Assembly: GCA_903632075.3 (NCBI GenBank)
Contig: CAHIKZ030000580.1
Span: 953,001-1,017,000 of the forward strand
Length of the DNA: 64,000 bases
Direction: 5' to 3'
Source of the DNA: Acanthosepion pharaonis
Taxonomy: Eukaryota; Mollusca; Cephalopoda; Sepiida; Sepiidae
The number at the start of each line of letters is the position of its first letter. Position 1 is the first letter of the stretch. The position numbers and the translations under genes were made by a program. Shown in pieces: positions 22,500 through 34,085 of the stretch. A model generated the notes under the pieces. It was not told the DNA's origin. It saw nothing but the letters and a program-made list of their open reading frames with translations, and made no database searches.

Positions 22500-22800
22500 A
22501 ATGTTGCATTTAAGTTTTTGAAGGGAGTAAGAACACGGAAGAGAGTTCCACTGGCGATAAGTACAAAAATATCATTATTAGTATAGAACTTACGATTATA
22601 CGAATCCCTACATCTATAGCAGAAACATCAGACCAGACGTGGTAAAAAATATTTAATGTACGAGCGAAATGCTGACTGAGTTGAGGAAAACTAGAATTAT
22701 AAACGTATAAGATAGATTCCGACGAGAAAAATTGCTGATGGAAAGTAAAAAAGGCTTCTCTAAGACTACTCGGACCTTAAAATTAAGAAGACGATTAACA
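22500..22800 (-). mobile_element. LINE 3' fragment, antisense, internally deleted
   Basis: It shares strings with the better preserved copies at 50260-50930 and 57838-58355: an AAGAGAGTTCCACTGGCGA-type motif, the ATTAGTATAGAACTTAYG block, ATCAGACCAGA, and the block around ATAAGATAGATTCCGACGAG. The piece between AGAACTTACG and the ACATCAGACC block is shorter by roughly 190 bp than in the other copies. The minus strand would encode the C-terminal part of a LINE ORF2, but the frame is lost. Confidence 0.6.
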
Positions 22801-23034
22801 AGAAATTCAAGTTCATTTACGAAAATCGATGTTATCTAGAATGTTATTGATAAAAATGAGGAATGAAGTAGGTCCTAAGATAGACACCTCGAGACACCCA
22901 GATTTATATAGAAAGATCTAGAAAAGTGGCCGTCGAAGACAATCTTCATTTCAGGATTTGATAAGAAAGATTGGATGAAATAAAAAATTCGAACAAAACG
23001 CTATAACCCTTCAAATTGTGAAGAAGGCCATCAT

Positions 23035-23097
23035 GCCAAAACCGGCCAAATGTGTTTGAGATATCGAAAGCAAGAGTTCGAGCCTCGCCATAAATTA

Positions 23098-23137
<40 letters not shown>
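23035..23137 (+). repeat. SINE-like tRNA fragment with (ATT)n tail
   Basis: A box B-like string, GAGTTCGAGCCTC at 23074-23086, is followed 12 bases later by about 13 ATT units (23097-23137). A promoter box followed by a simple-repeat tail is a common SINE layout. The 5' half is too degraded to fold as a tRNA. Confidence 0.45.
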
Positions 23138-23309
23138 TAGCCAACAATCTAGATCTCCGTCTATTGTTTTAGTTTCTGCGTCTTATTTCCGTCATATGCT
23201 TTTATGGTCTGATGTGACAAATTTTCCTCATATTTTAAAGCAGAACTACACGCAATGTTGCATGTTCAGTTCTTTGTCATATTTTTTTAAAAGTGTATGC
23301 ATGACGTAA

Positions 23310-23640
23310 TTAGGGCAACTGAGGTGACTCTGACCGGGTGCTTACATATCTTCCTGTCATCCGTTTGGTCCACGTGTGTACATCCTAAGCGCAGCTGTGT
23401 TGATCACCTGTTTACATGTAGGGAAAAAAACATCCTGTGAAGCGCGAATCTGGTAGCTATTGAGGTTTACCTTTCAGATCAACACTCTGATGTATCTCGT
23501 TTCTCTGATGTTGGCTCTGAGATCAAAATCTATTTCGTCCGCATCTGGAGAGAGCACAGTATATATTGGCGGTCATGGCAAATGAAGTTCTCTTAGAACA
23601 AAAGTTCCTGAAGTTCGATTCAGACTATCTTCTATGAATC
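23310..23640 (+). repeat. Dispersed repeat copy, family F
   Basis: Second copy of the sequence at 3240-3670, same orientation. It includes CTCTGATGTATCTCGTTTCT and CTCTGATGTTGGCTCTGAGA. No coding potential seen. Confidence 0.55.
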
Positions 23641-25085
23641 ACATAGTGCAATGGTAATCGTTTTTGTTCACTGTATGTACGAAATTAAATTCACTTATAT
23701 TCAAGGTTCTGACACGTTTCAATATCAGATAATGTTTCAATTTACAAGGAAACATTATCAATAAACATCGAAAAATCCGATTAACCTTGACAATATTAAG
23801 GCTGGCCAAATGCACAGAAAACAGAACTTGTGAAAGTTTGTTGCTCTATGAATGCACCATATTCAAAAACTCTACAGATCCTTTAAATAGAAAACGGAAC
23901 AGAAACAAATTCCACACCAAAGTAGCTGTCAACATCAGTGTGTTATATTACTTCTGATTATTTTGTGCAGATTAAATTGATAAAAGTTACATAAAGATCA
24001 CAAACATACGAGCAGAGAGAAAGAGAGAGCAGCGGGGTGGGGAGAAGAAGAGAGATAAAATCTCCTAAGGTGACATTTTGAAAGGAGGAACAATTTCTAC
24101 TCATGATAATCCAGATTAATGCAATAGCGTAATACGAACATCAGCCAAAGGTAAAGCCAGCGCCATAATGAGAAAATGGAACATTCTATCAGAAGTTGAA
24201 AAAAAGCTCCAGATTCAGCAACATAAATGTTGATTTGTTAAATAACAAATATATTTATTTTATTTTTTATAATGACATGAACCTTCAGGACGCAGACGAT
24301 CATGCCTCTTTACAGATTCCTTTTCTTTATTATGTTTAAACTGCCAAACATTATTGGGAAAAATACTTGAGTTGCTTCCTGTTCTTCTCCATGCTTTTGA
24401 ATTCAGAATTTTTCTATTTTAGAATGGTTGACACATAAGATTAGAAACTCCAGTCTACCCAGCTATTTAACCTATTACTGGCGGGGCGGAGGAGAGGAGA
24501 AATAGATTCATATCTTTCGCAAGGTCAGTTTTACGATAATCAATGTAAAAGACTAGCACGGAATTTGAACTCGACTCTCGCTTTTCGAAGTGATATCAGT
24601 GATCCTACCCATATATCAAATCTACTAAACATCAATTCACCTATATACTCAACTCCATCAACAAGACGATGAAATAACTGACATGTACAATTCTCCATGA
24701 CCCCTTTGTATTGTATTCCATTACGGTATTTTGTTATTTACGTTTGAGTTGAATGTGTTTCAGAGTGAGCTAATTTCAGATTTATTTGATTACGACGCAG
24801 TGAAGAATGTCACCAACATTTATAAACTTATTGATTCATTTTGTTTTTCTAATCAGAAAAGAGCTTGTTCTTTTTCGAGAAATAGGTAGCATAGATAATA
24901 TGAACCAGTTATCGAAATTCCAACAGACCCCGTGAAAGACTGGAGAATTAAACATCTCTTGGAGAATAGACAAGCAATTCTGTAGAATCCTGATTGCAAT
25001 TAAGTTTTATCATTTACTGGAAGATTCTTATAAGATTATTATTGTCGTTATAGATGACAAGGATCACAAAGTAATATTTTCAAGA
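23641..25085. other. AT-rich unannotated sequence
   Basis: No gene recognised. A GA-rich run lies near 24015-24055, and a second copy of the AGATTCATATCTTTCGCAAG string lies near 24505. Confidence 0.4.
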
Positions 25086-25089
25086 GATA

Positions 25090-25262
25090 TACTTAAGCAC
25101 CTTATCATTAGGTCCAACCATTTTGGATTTGGTAAGTAAATGTCATCCCTTCCAGGCGTCACCAAACTAGTTCTGGAAGAACTTTATAAGATACATTCAC
25201 CATGGATAATGGACGTAGCCACAAAACTACCTTTTCTGGATGTTCTGGATAATTACATATTG
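25090..25262 (+). pseudogene. Possible Ty3/Gypsy integrase N-terminal remnant
   Basis: One frame reads LPGVTKLVLEELYKIHSPWI followed by MDVATKLPFLDVLDNYI. This resembles the stretch before and around the zinc-binding region of Gypsy-type integrases, whose typical form is a Leu-Leu-Glu-Glu-Leu-His core followed by His-Pro-Gly and a Trp-Trp-Pro motif. The His-Pro-Gly and Trp-Trp-Pro positions are changed and there is a stop upstream, so at best this is a decayed fragment. No other retrovirus-like gene or long terminal repeat was seen nearby. Confidence 0.25.
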
Positions 25263-25489
25263 TTTTGTGTGTTCAGTACCAATGTATGAAGTTTGACGCG
25301 ATAATTTACAAAAAGAAAGTGCAACATACGCTTAAGAAGAAAATAAAAGGTTACAATAGAAACTCTCGCAAAACATGTCGGTATGTGATGATGCATAAAT
25401 TAAGAATGTTGAGGAGCTCAGAAGTTAATAGGTTTCAGTCGAATTAACAAAGATCAGGATGCTTATCTGAATAGTTAATACACTAAAAA

Positions 25490-25870
25490 TTATTCTTCTA
25501 AACTATAATTTTAAATATAATCAAAATTATTAATAAATATTCCATCAAGTCAAATATATCTAATATCTAATAAACTGTAAAACACTTAGAGACTTTTATA
25601 TTTACACAAATTCCTACTCGTAGCAGTAAAAATCGATATTGCAAATCTAAATAAATAAATAAAAGTAAAAAAGTAAAATTAATAATTAGGTAAATAAAAA
25701 GTAAGTAAAAAATAAATAAAATAAAAATAGTTAAATAATTACAAAATAAAATAATTAAATAATAATAATTATATAAAAATACAAAAAGCAAAGTAGAAAC
25801 TTAAGTGCATGAAATAAAATAATTATACCAATAAAAATAAAATAAAACAAATAAATAAAAATGTGTTTGC
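25490..25870 (+). repeat. A/T-only low-complexity tract
   Basis: Runs of AAAT, AATA and TAAATAAATAAA dominate, at an estimated 85 percent A plus T. The minus-strand 74-codon frame (Tyr/Leu/Ile/Phe-rich) is compositional. Confidence 0.8.
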
Positions 25871-26435
25871 TCAATACTAACTGTAACTGTAGTTACTACT
25901 TACGAACTACAAATATTTTGACTATTACGGTAACATAAATAATAAGTATTTGAAGAAACCAATTTTATCTGGTATTAAATAAACTATAAATATCACTATT
26001 TATTATATTTATTTACTTGAGATTTTCTTGGCACACATTCCTATCAATAAAGGAAAAAAAATTTGATTATATAACAATTATACAACACGAATAATCGAAC
26101 CATTTTAAATGAGATTTGCTTGTGTAATAATTTCTTTAAGTGGTAAAATACTTAAATAATTTGACATTAAAATGTTACGTAGCGGCATTTAAATAATGCA
26201 TAATAAATTCAATTGAATTATCTAATCCTCTGATGAGAGGATAAAATCTGTAAAGCTTGAAGCCAGGAAGATTTTTATTTTATTTCTTTACCATTTAATT
26301 ACATATATAGCTTTAATTAATGTGACACTGAATGTGTATATTCTGAAATGCCGTATCTATCAAACTTAACACCATACGCGACACACATTATAATCTGTAG
26401 TTAGCAGATTGAAAAGGAAAACAAAAAGAATTACT
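25871..26435. other. AT-rich unannotated sequence
   Basis: Nothing recognised. Confidence 0.5.
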
Positions 26436-26439
26436 GGAT

Positions 26440-26680
26440 AAGGTAGTCGAGGAAAACTAGAATTAAATACTGACCATTAAGACGGAATGCATGGTAGTGA
26501 GCAAAAGGAACAGTTCAGGATATGATTTATGCATCGGGGACGTCAAAATTGTAAGACGTATAGGAATTCCGGAAGATACTTTTCAGGAATTGGGTAAGGC
26601 ATTAAGCGATTGGATATATATTAGAAACGAAAAGAGTGCTAGATTCTATATAGTGGTGGAAGCTGAATAATTTCGTTAAG
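26440..26680 (+). mobile_element. RTE-like LINE reverse-transcriptase fragment
   Basis: One plus-strand frame reads KTECMVVSKRNSSGYDLCIG then DVKIVRRIGIPEDTFQELGK and ALSDWIYI. This matches the pattern of the region C-terminal to the catalytic core of RTE-like reverse transcriptases: a Lys-Thr-(Glu)-x-Met-Val-Val-Ser-Lys segment, an Ile-Gly-Asp segment, then Arg-Arg-Ile-x-x-Ala-x-x-x-Phe-x-x-Leu. About 20-25 residues normally found between the Ile-Gly-Asp and Arg-Arg-Ile segments are missing. It appears to come from the same family as the minus-strand fragment at 35340-35800. It ends before a purine-rich stretch. Confidence 0.7.
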
Positions 26681-26876
26681 ACATGAGGAAAAAAAGGAAA
26701 CAAAAGTGAGTTTTACCGTGTTAAGTGTTGAAAATAGTATGGAGAGGTCTATGAAAACCAAGACGTTCTTAGTGTGATAGAAATTACAAAATCCTACTCA
26801 TAATCTTCAGAGACAGATGACATTTCTGGGTATATATAAAGAGGAAAGAAGGCTTAGAGAATGTAATATTAACAAG

Positions 26877-26880
<4 letters not shown>

Positions 26881-26955
<75 letters not shown>
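26881..26955. repeat. (CA)n followed by (TA)n
   Basis: 25 CA units then about 12 TA units. Confidence 0.98.
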
Positions 26956-26960
<5 letters not shown>

Positions 26961-27224
26961 CATACATACGTGTACAACATCTACAGAGAGACAAAAATAT
27001 TTACACGTACTCATCAACAATACCGTAAGCTGGTCGCCATGACTCATGTCATTTTTCGTAATATATTCAAAGTTAGCGTCAGCCATTTTGCTTTTCACCA
27101 TGGAAGAAGAGCTGGAATTGTAGTGATGACAGGAAAAAGAAACCTATAGTAGACGGGTGCATTCTGTTCTCTTCTGATATATGGAAACATTTTCGGATAA
27201 AAAATCAATGGAGTAGGGAAAATA

Positions 27225-27425
27225 TGAACGATGTTGAAGACAAAAGAAAATGAAAGAAAAGGAAAAGAGAAAAAAGAAAGAAATACAAATGTGAGGAGGA
27301 AAGAAAATAAATAAGAAAAAGAAGAAAAGTCGTAGGAATCAAAGGAACGAAATAAGATGAAGGAAAAATTATTCTGACGAATGAAACAAAGAATGAAAGT
27401 GAATTGACTGAGAAAGAGTGAACAT
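27225..27425 (+). repeat. Purine-rich tract
   Basis: A/G-rich sequence with GAAAGAAAAGG and AAAAAGAAAGAAA runs. Confidence 0.7.
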
Positions 27426-27455
27426 GTAAATGTTTTCTAAGATATTAATAAATTA

Positions 27456-27482
27456 ATATATATATATATATATATATAAATT

Positions 27483-27518
<36 letters not shown>
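27456..27518. repeat. Two (TA)n arrays separated by AAATTAACA
   Basis: About 11 TA units at 27456-27478 and about 16 at 27486-27518. Confidence 0.96.
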
Positions 27519-27521
<3 letters not shown>

Positions 27522-27639
27522 GTGTATATATATAGACATAATAGATAGTTACTGATCTCTGTCTATGCAGAGTTCTAGTGAGTGTAGAGGGTAAAGAGAA
27601 TGATGGAGAGAAGAAAGAATGAGATTTTATTGATTATCA

Positions 27640-27905
27640 AAATGGCTGACATGTGCGGACATCTTTCATCTCTCCACTGTTTGTCTTCATTATTTCTCAC
27701 AAGTCAATATCCTTCCCCGCCTTTCCTCTCAACCACCCCATTCCCCATCACTTTTCCAACCCTGACATCAACAACACTATTGCCACTGGAGTGCCCAGAT
27801 AGTAGTACTCCATGTTGATTTTTCCCTTCCTTTTCAGTCCCACTTCCGCTTCGAAGTTTCCTTTCTCCTTACAGCTGTAGTCCAAGACAACACAGTCCAA
27901 TTGCC
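27640..27905 (+). other. Less AT-rich block with a short open frame upstream of a candidate promoter
   Basis: An ATG in a good context (CAAAATGGCTG, near 27640) opens a 60-codon frame rich in Ser, Pro and Leu. I recognise no domain. The block is C-rich on the plus strand and free of simple repeats, and lies directly upstream of a TATA plus initiator pair. It may be promoter-proximal sequence. Confidence 0.25.
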
Positions 27906-27908
27906 CCG

Positions 27909-27984
27909 TATAAAACTAGCCTTATAGATCGGACTGTCAGTTGGCGCAATTTCTGGAGTCTTTTGCCGCAACTATCCAACGATG
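27909..27984 (+). promoter_or_regulatory. Candidate core promoter with short first exon
   Basis: TATAAAA at 27909-27915 and the initiator-like TCAGTT at 27937-27942 are 30 bases apart from the T of TATA to the initiator A, the standard distance for RNA polymerase II core promoters. TCAGTT matches the initiator consensus well known in arthropods. 43 bases downstream, at 27982, an ATG in a favourable context (AACGATGG) is directly followed by GTATGT, a good splice donor. This would give a first exon of about 46 bases that ends just after the start codon. No second exon could be recognised, so the gene product is unknown. Chance occurrence of all three signals is possible. Confidence 0.35.
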
Positions 27985-28970
27985 GTATGTCTGGTTTGTT
28001 TCTTTATCACTGGAAGGTCGATGGCAAAATTCTTCTACTGACTTTGCTAAAACTATTCGTCGTTCACCAGTTCCTTTGTTTTTAAAGCGGTCTTCAGAGG
28101 GCGTTGTCTTTTAAATTAATTTGTTAGATCGATTGGGGTCATATTGAGAGTCAGTCATATATATAATCAAACTAAAAGATTCGCATTTTACTTTTACCAA
28201 GATGTCTACCAAGACTTTTCGTCTGTATCTCGTCGTTTATATGAAGTGAATTCTTTCTTTTAACGCTACACGACTTTTCTTGAATAATCACCACATCTTC
28301 TATCTTTATTGCTTCATGTTTTAGTTTTCCTTCTCGCTGTTTTCTCTATCTCTGTTTGCAATCTCTTTCCGTTGAGTCACAGTTTTATGGTTTTTCTCTG
28401 TGTGTCAGCATCTTACTGTTTATGTCTTGCATGAACGTTACATTTAGAAATAGATGAAACAGTAAGAGTAGAAGGAATATGAATAAAAACCAAGAAAGCA
28501 GGAGAAGGAAATTACTAATACTACTACTGCTACTACTACTACAACTATAAGCAGTACTACTTATAAGTCTAGATTATTATCATAAGAATAAAAACCAGCA
28601 ATTGATAATAATATTATTCTTCGATTATATAATATACATCATTTAGAAGATCAACGTAGACAAACTGACGAAAATTGCTAATAAAAAATAAGATACTCTG
28701 CACCATCGCCACAAATATAACAATACTAATGAAACATGAAACTAATAATAAAAGAACAAACAGTGCAAAAAAGCAGTATGGTTTTAAGACAACTGGTTGC
28801 TTTCTTTTTGTTAACTTAACAGAAGAATTTTTTCATCTGCAATTTGGAACTGATTGCAATGTAAAAGAATCTTACATTGAAAATTGCCTATGGAATCACA
28901 CAGTAAAAACGATACCAACATATATAAAAAGTTTTAGAATTTTATGGCTTGACCGTAAATCAAGTATAAG
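27985..28970. other. AT-rich unannotated sequence, possible intron
   Basis: If the upstream promoter is real this would be intron. No exon with recognisable protein similarity was found. A (TAC)n-like run occurs near 28515-28545. The 99-codon open frame at 28675-28974 has no known motif. Confidence 0.35.
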
Positions 28971-28971
28971 T

Positions 28972-28973
<2 letters not shown>

Positions 28974-29001
<28 letters not shown>
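28974..29001 (+). repeat. (AAT)n array
   Basis: About nine AAT units. Confidence 0.95.
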
Positions 29002-29002
<1 letters not shown>

Positions 29003-29970
29003 ACAAAATGATTGACATGACGCTTCTAATATTTTCAACACGTAAGAGAAGAACGAGATTTAAGAAAAGAAAAAACAGCGTTTGACACTGTTCAACAATA
29101 TTTTGACGACAACAAGATGAAATAGAAGATGAAATATCAAAAAATAGGGAAAAAACTCTAGTAAGAGTAAAAAATTAAAGGCCGAACTAATCGAAAGTTA
29201 ACTGGGAAGAAAACCCGTAATATGGCCAATACACCTTCCGAGCACAGACCATGATATTGATATCAAAAATCCCCTGATCCATCAGTGGTTACGGAGTTCT
29301 GGGTTGAAACCAGAAATAAAAATAATGGTTTATCCAAACATCTCAAAATCAACGCCTGCTCACATAGTCTTCTTACCATAAATGTGAAGTGTTATTTCTG
29401 TACACATGCGTAATAAATTGACGATTATTTAATATCTGACTGCAATAACCTAGTACCAAATGAATTTATAAATAGACATGATAATGAAGGGATAAAATTG
29501 CATTGGAAAATATAAAATTATAACCAACTCTACATAGAAAAATCGTGTGAGAAAAACTAGGCACCAATTCTAGTAAATTATACCATTATTTTACTCTGAG
29601 ACATCACCTACACAAGTACACAGTATACAAGATAATTAAACAGTTATTGTTCTGAAATATTTCAACCAGCATAAATATCATCTTATCAATGTGATCCTAT
29701 CGTCTTATAGAAACATTTCAACGAAAGAATTTTATAAAATCCCTAAATATAAAAGCCTACAGAAATATAACATTTAAACACAAACATTATTCTTGCAGTT
29801 GGAATACAACGGGTTGAATTAAGGAGTATTGTATGATACTTAGAAGGTTCTTTCAATAATCCGTTGAAAAAAGCTTTCAATTGCCTTAAGTCTCGGCTCA
29901 AAGTCTTGATAATTGATTTAATGAAAAGACAAATCAAAAGTAGTAAACAACAATAACAGCAGCAGTAGTA
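29002..29970. other. AT-rich unannotated sequence
   Basis: No gene recognised. Around 29284-29320 a GTGGTTACGGAGTTCTGGGT string looks faintly tRNA-like but does not fold. Confidence 0.4.
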
Positions 29971-29972
29971 GC

Positions 29973-30022
<50 letters not shown>

Positions 30023-30032
30023 TAATAATAAT
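29973..30032 (+). repeat. (AAT)n array preceded by (CAG/TAG) triplets
   Basis: About 20 AAT units with one GATAAT interruption. The hammerhead-like core at 30077 lies 45 bases downstream. Confidence 0.96.
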
Positions 30033-30069
30033 GCCAAGAAGACCATCATGATAGCAGACAAAGATGGTA

Positions 30070-30112
30070 TAATGGCCTGACGATGGTGTGAGCAATGTCT
30101 AAACAGTTAATA
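30070..30112 (+). ncRNA. Hammerhead-like core with CTGACGA
   Basis: CTGACGA at 30077-30083 differs from CTGATGA at one base. GGTGT and ATGTC can form a five-pair stem II, three of them G-U, with loop GAGCA. The GAAA position reads TAAA. ACAGTTAA follows. The pattern fits a decayed Penelope-type hammerhead. Activity is unlikely. Confidence 0.35.
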
Positions 30113-30403
30113 TATTTGTAAGAGATTTTTACTCTCTAATCATATATTGATTATATCCGATGTTTTTGAAGATTCTTTGCCTACGTAAATGTTTTAAAAG
30201 CTCTTGAATCCAGTTATGTCAGAAATATTGTAATATGAATTTCTTACCCATAATTTCATATAGCACTGGAAAAATTTAATACATCACTCCAAAAATTGTG
30301 TATTGACACATTGTTATAAAACTTCAGTTATGAACTATAACCTCTTCATTACAGGACACAAATGCAATTGGACATTCATTAAAATTACAACCTGAAAAGC
30401 TTT

Positions 30404-30405
<2 letters not shown>

Positions 30406-30456
<51 letters not shown>
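30406..30456. repeat. (TA)n array
   Basis: About 25 TA units. Confidence 0.98.
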
Positions 30457-30460
<4 letters not shown>

Positions 30461-31680
30461 AATGCATCAGAGAAATGGAATATAGTTCATATGAAATTTA
30501 AAAGAAAACATGTTCGTGTTGAGCATAAAGTCTCGTCCACTTCTTTTTAGAACAAAATATTTTCCTTTTCATCATGAACCTATTTCAAATATTTTCCGAT
30601 AGTCTAATGTATTTACACTAATAGTTTAGAGACTAAAATAGTTTTGAGATATAACTGATAAATTGATGAAGCTGTGAATATTAATCATCGCTAAGCTACC
30701 ATGTACAAAATCCTGACAATTTAAAAATATATTTGAAAATCACTCATGAAGAGCTGAATAAAAAAGAAACTTGTTCAAGTCTTGCTGCATTAACGTATTT
30801 GTTACAATTTTAGAGAATGCATATTTGCTATGTATTATGAGAGAAAATGGGCGGAGATTGATAGCAAAAGATTAGGGTTGAGAGTGGACGGAGAGGAAAT
30901 ATTACTGTCATGTATTGTCCGATGCGCTAATGAACATAATCGATATATTGATTTTCAACCGATACTGGTCATCCTCGTGAGAGAGCAACAAACTGGTGGC
31001 TAATTGATCAGTTCCAATCTGTTCGTGAACTCTACAATGTTCCCAATTCGGTAGTCATCACTGACGGGACCATTACTTGCATCATTATCAGCGTTTATAT
31101 CACCATTGTTAGTGTCTTTGTTAAAGCCAGGCGGTAGAATTGACAGCAGTGTTGTTATACTTGTGTCTGTGTGTATGACCATGCATTTTATTTTCGGAAT
31201 GTATTGCAACCATTTTAACCATTTCTACAAGGGAAGAGTTATATCTTGGTAGTACCAATATCTTAGATACATTTTAGCATTTTCATAATTCATTTAATCA
31301 ATTGGTATTATTATTATTAGTGGTGTGAATCATGATTTTCAAGTTCTGGCCTTTTCAAAAAAAAAATTCATATAGCTTTCATTAAATCTGATTCTTTTCT
31401 ACAACAGGGACATAAACATTTTCATTATCGTTTTCATAGTAGCTCACTACTATAAAGACTATTATGTAAACTATCATTACCATTGTACTAACTCATTATC
31501 AGCATTATCATGAACAAGAACATCGAAACTACGAATGTCACCATCATCATTGCATTCATTAATACCGCTTCAATATATTTGATTGTTTTGCACAAATGCG
31601 CTTCCACGGAATAACTAACTTATTATCTACATTTACTTTATTTTACAATCGGTCCTTATCTTTGTTGTTATTATCGCAAC
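30457..31680. other. AT-rich sequence with one unrecognised minus-strand open frame
   Basis: The minus-strand frame 31000-31209 reads an Asn/Asp-rich peptide with LSILPPGFNKDTNNGD and SDDYRIGNIVEFTN. Its in-frame Met is internal. It is not a simple repeat, but no domain was recognised and there is no clear splice structure. It remains an unassigned open frame. Confidence 0.25.
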
Positions 31681-31716
31681 TTTTCAACCGCTGTGCCTTC
31701 AGACCATCGTCAGGAG
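31680..31716 (-). ncRNA. Hammerhead-like core with CTGACGA, minus strand
   Basis: On the minus strand CTGACGA (31707-31713) is followed by TGGTCTGAAGG, CACAGCGGTT and GAAA (31682-31685). A stem II of GGTCTG with CAG-GGTT type is partly preserved. It shares the CTGACGATGGT start with the plus-strand core at 30077, so the two are probably relics of one family. Confidence 0.35.
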
Positions 31717-33015
31717 TATGTGTATCCGGGTAAACAAAGAATTACTAATCACTGATGTGTCATTTTTTTTTATCGATATCAGGATTTTGTGATCACAATG
31801 TATATCGGTCATGTTACGTTTTCTTCCTATTTGAATTTAAGGTTGGTTCGGTCATGGATTCTGTTTTTGCTCTCCCGCTTGATATTATTTTTTCTATTTC
31901 ATCTTACTTGTTTAGTTGGGGTCAATTCTCGTCCCAGTGAACAGGTTTAAGGATATCATATCCAGTTCTTATTTAGCATTGCTCAGTTATTAAACGCTCT
32001 GATTGCATTGAGTCTAAGTCTGTTTTACTCGGTACAAAGATTGAACTCACAGTCATCAAATTCCGACTGAAATTAGTATTTATTATTCTATACTCAAACT
32101 GGTGCCAGATAACGTACTTGCTTATATATGGATGTAAGTGGTTTCTTCATCGATCGAACTATTCCCAACACAACTGTGTAGACGAAGACTTAACAAGTCG
32201 GCATCAGCGTTTAAATTGACGCATCGATCATCGCGAAACAAAAGACACACACAAACACATACACACTATCGTACACAATTTCTTTCTTATATACAACATA
32301 AATACATTTGCACTCGAATTCACACTGACAACCTCGAACATACGTGCATACATCCATACCCGCATAGACATATGAACGAGTCTTTGCTGGAAGGTTTCGT
32401 TCACACCCCCACGTACTGATGACTATATTGGTACCAGCGCGATTCCAATAATCTTTGCACCAACCTGCTTTGTCATGACCAGCCCTGTCATCACATGGTC
32501 ACGTTCCTCATCATGGCATGTAAGCCAAGGCAAATATATGAAGCCTTAAATGCACGTTCCTAAGAACGATACAGAGACTTTCTGGATAGTTCTCACCCGC
32601 AGCCCCCAGCGCGTAATAAACATGTTGTCAGTGTGAAAGGGCCCGAGACACAATCAGCGAATACAGCACAAGTTGTAATCAATGGCTTCGACCAGGAGTT
32701 GTCAATCTGCCCTCGCTATAACCTAGTATTTCTTTTAGAGATCTTCGTTTCATAGATTATCTGTATCTACTGACGTCATTAGGTTCAAGGATATCATTGT
32801 ACTGCACGATATTTTCCTAAGATATACAAGAGTTTTTAGCGGGCTGGCTGTTTTAATTATCTATCTAATCTGATAAACATTCCTACCTAAGCAAATATGG
32901 ATTCCTCAGACCATTCCGTTTATACTCAGTTTTACGTTAAACTATTTCTCTTAACATTTACATGTTTTTCTCAAATGAATTGAAATGAATGAATTCTGCT
33001 TGTTTTTCTCCTTTA
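31717..33015. other. Unannotated sequence
   Basis: No gene recognised. A TGA-GT-rich patch lies near 32220-32420 with CA-rich segments. The region 32420-32720 is less AT-rich but its open frames carry no motif. Confidence 0.4.
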
Positions 33016-33019
33016 TCGT

Positions 33020-33290
33020 TTCACCCAAGCAAAGCGGCAATGCCAGTGGAACGCAGGGTATTACACGGAACGAAAGAGAATAAGAGAAGATCTTTGTGAA
33101 ACAGAAAATGGGGGGGGGATTGATGTTTCAATTAAATTTGAAAATGGTTGGTGGCAGGAAAGCAAGAAAGCGGAAGTGAGTTCCACAGGCGAGAAATGCG
33201 AGAAAAGAAACTATTAGAATAAAAGTGACGCTTGAATCAAGTTTGTTCAAGAGTAAAATGGTGAGACCTAATTACCAATCTAGCAAAACG
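33020..33290 (-). mobile_element. LINE 3' end fragment, antisense
   Basis: CACCCAAGCAAAGCGGCAAT near 33024 matches CCCAAGCAAAGCGATAAT near 50268, and both are followed by a related tail, so this is probably the 3' untranslated end of the same LINE. Further on, GGAAGTGAGTTCCACAGGCG and AGAAACTATTAGAATA match the copy at 50430-50485. The minus strand reads a decayed FFSR-x-SRLWNSLP motif, which is near the C terminus of LINE ORF2 proteins. Confidence 0.65.
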
Positions 33291-33414
33291 CTTCATTATG
33301 CCTACAGAAAATAAAATGATATTTTTTATCTTAAACTCTCATCTTTTTATGAGTAAAACAAAAATATACCTACATGTATACGTCCATTGAAGCACACACA
33401 CACACACGCTATAT

Positions 33415-33418
<4 letters not shown>

Positions 33419-33460
<42 letters not shown>
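33419..33460. repeat. (TA)n array next to a short (CA)n
   Basis: About 21 TA units, preceded by eight CA units at about 33393-33408. Confidence 0.97.
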
Positions 33461-33461
<1 letters not shown>

Positions 33462-33793
33462 CGTTATTGTTCAACATACACCTAGACAAACAAGTATTTC
33501 TTTTTATACACACTCATAGACTTTTACCCACATTCATCTCCAAAATGTTCCTCACACATATTTATATATTATCTATTGCATTAATACACATGACACATAT
33601 TTGACTAATAAGAACTAATCAAAAATCATAACATACCATTACTCTGAATCTCTTTGCTTTCTTTCATTTCTACCTCAGTCTCTGACGAAACTTTAATAGA
33701 AGTGAGACATGTTAGATACATTTCCTAATTGTTTTTTATTTTAATTTATCATTGTTAGATTCCTATCCATATCTAATCTACATTTGATATTCA

Positions 33794-33796
<3 letters not shown>

Positions 33797-33841
<45 letters not shown>
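33797..33841. repeat. (TA)n array
   Basis: About 22 TA units. Confidence 0.97.
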
Positions 33842-33843
<2 letters not shown>

Positions 33844-34053
33844 CAACTCGTACATAAACACACATATAGTATTTGATTTTTATATAGCTCCGTTAATTGT
33901 CATTTCAAATCGCAACAATATTACGTACATCAAATGTTCGTAATATATACACATGCATACACATACATACATACGCGTATACGCACACACATATATATGA
34001 CTATTAATCCCTACATCAAAAGTAATAATTAGAATACAGAATAATGATTCAAA

Positions 34054-34085
<32 letters not shown>

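Noticed and set aside
31000..31209. Asn/Asp-rich minus-strand frame as an exon
   Set aside because: No in-frame Met at the beginning, no domain and no convincing splice sites. Left as unassigned.
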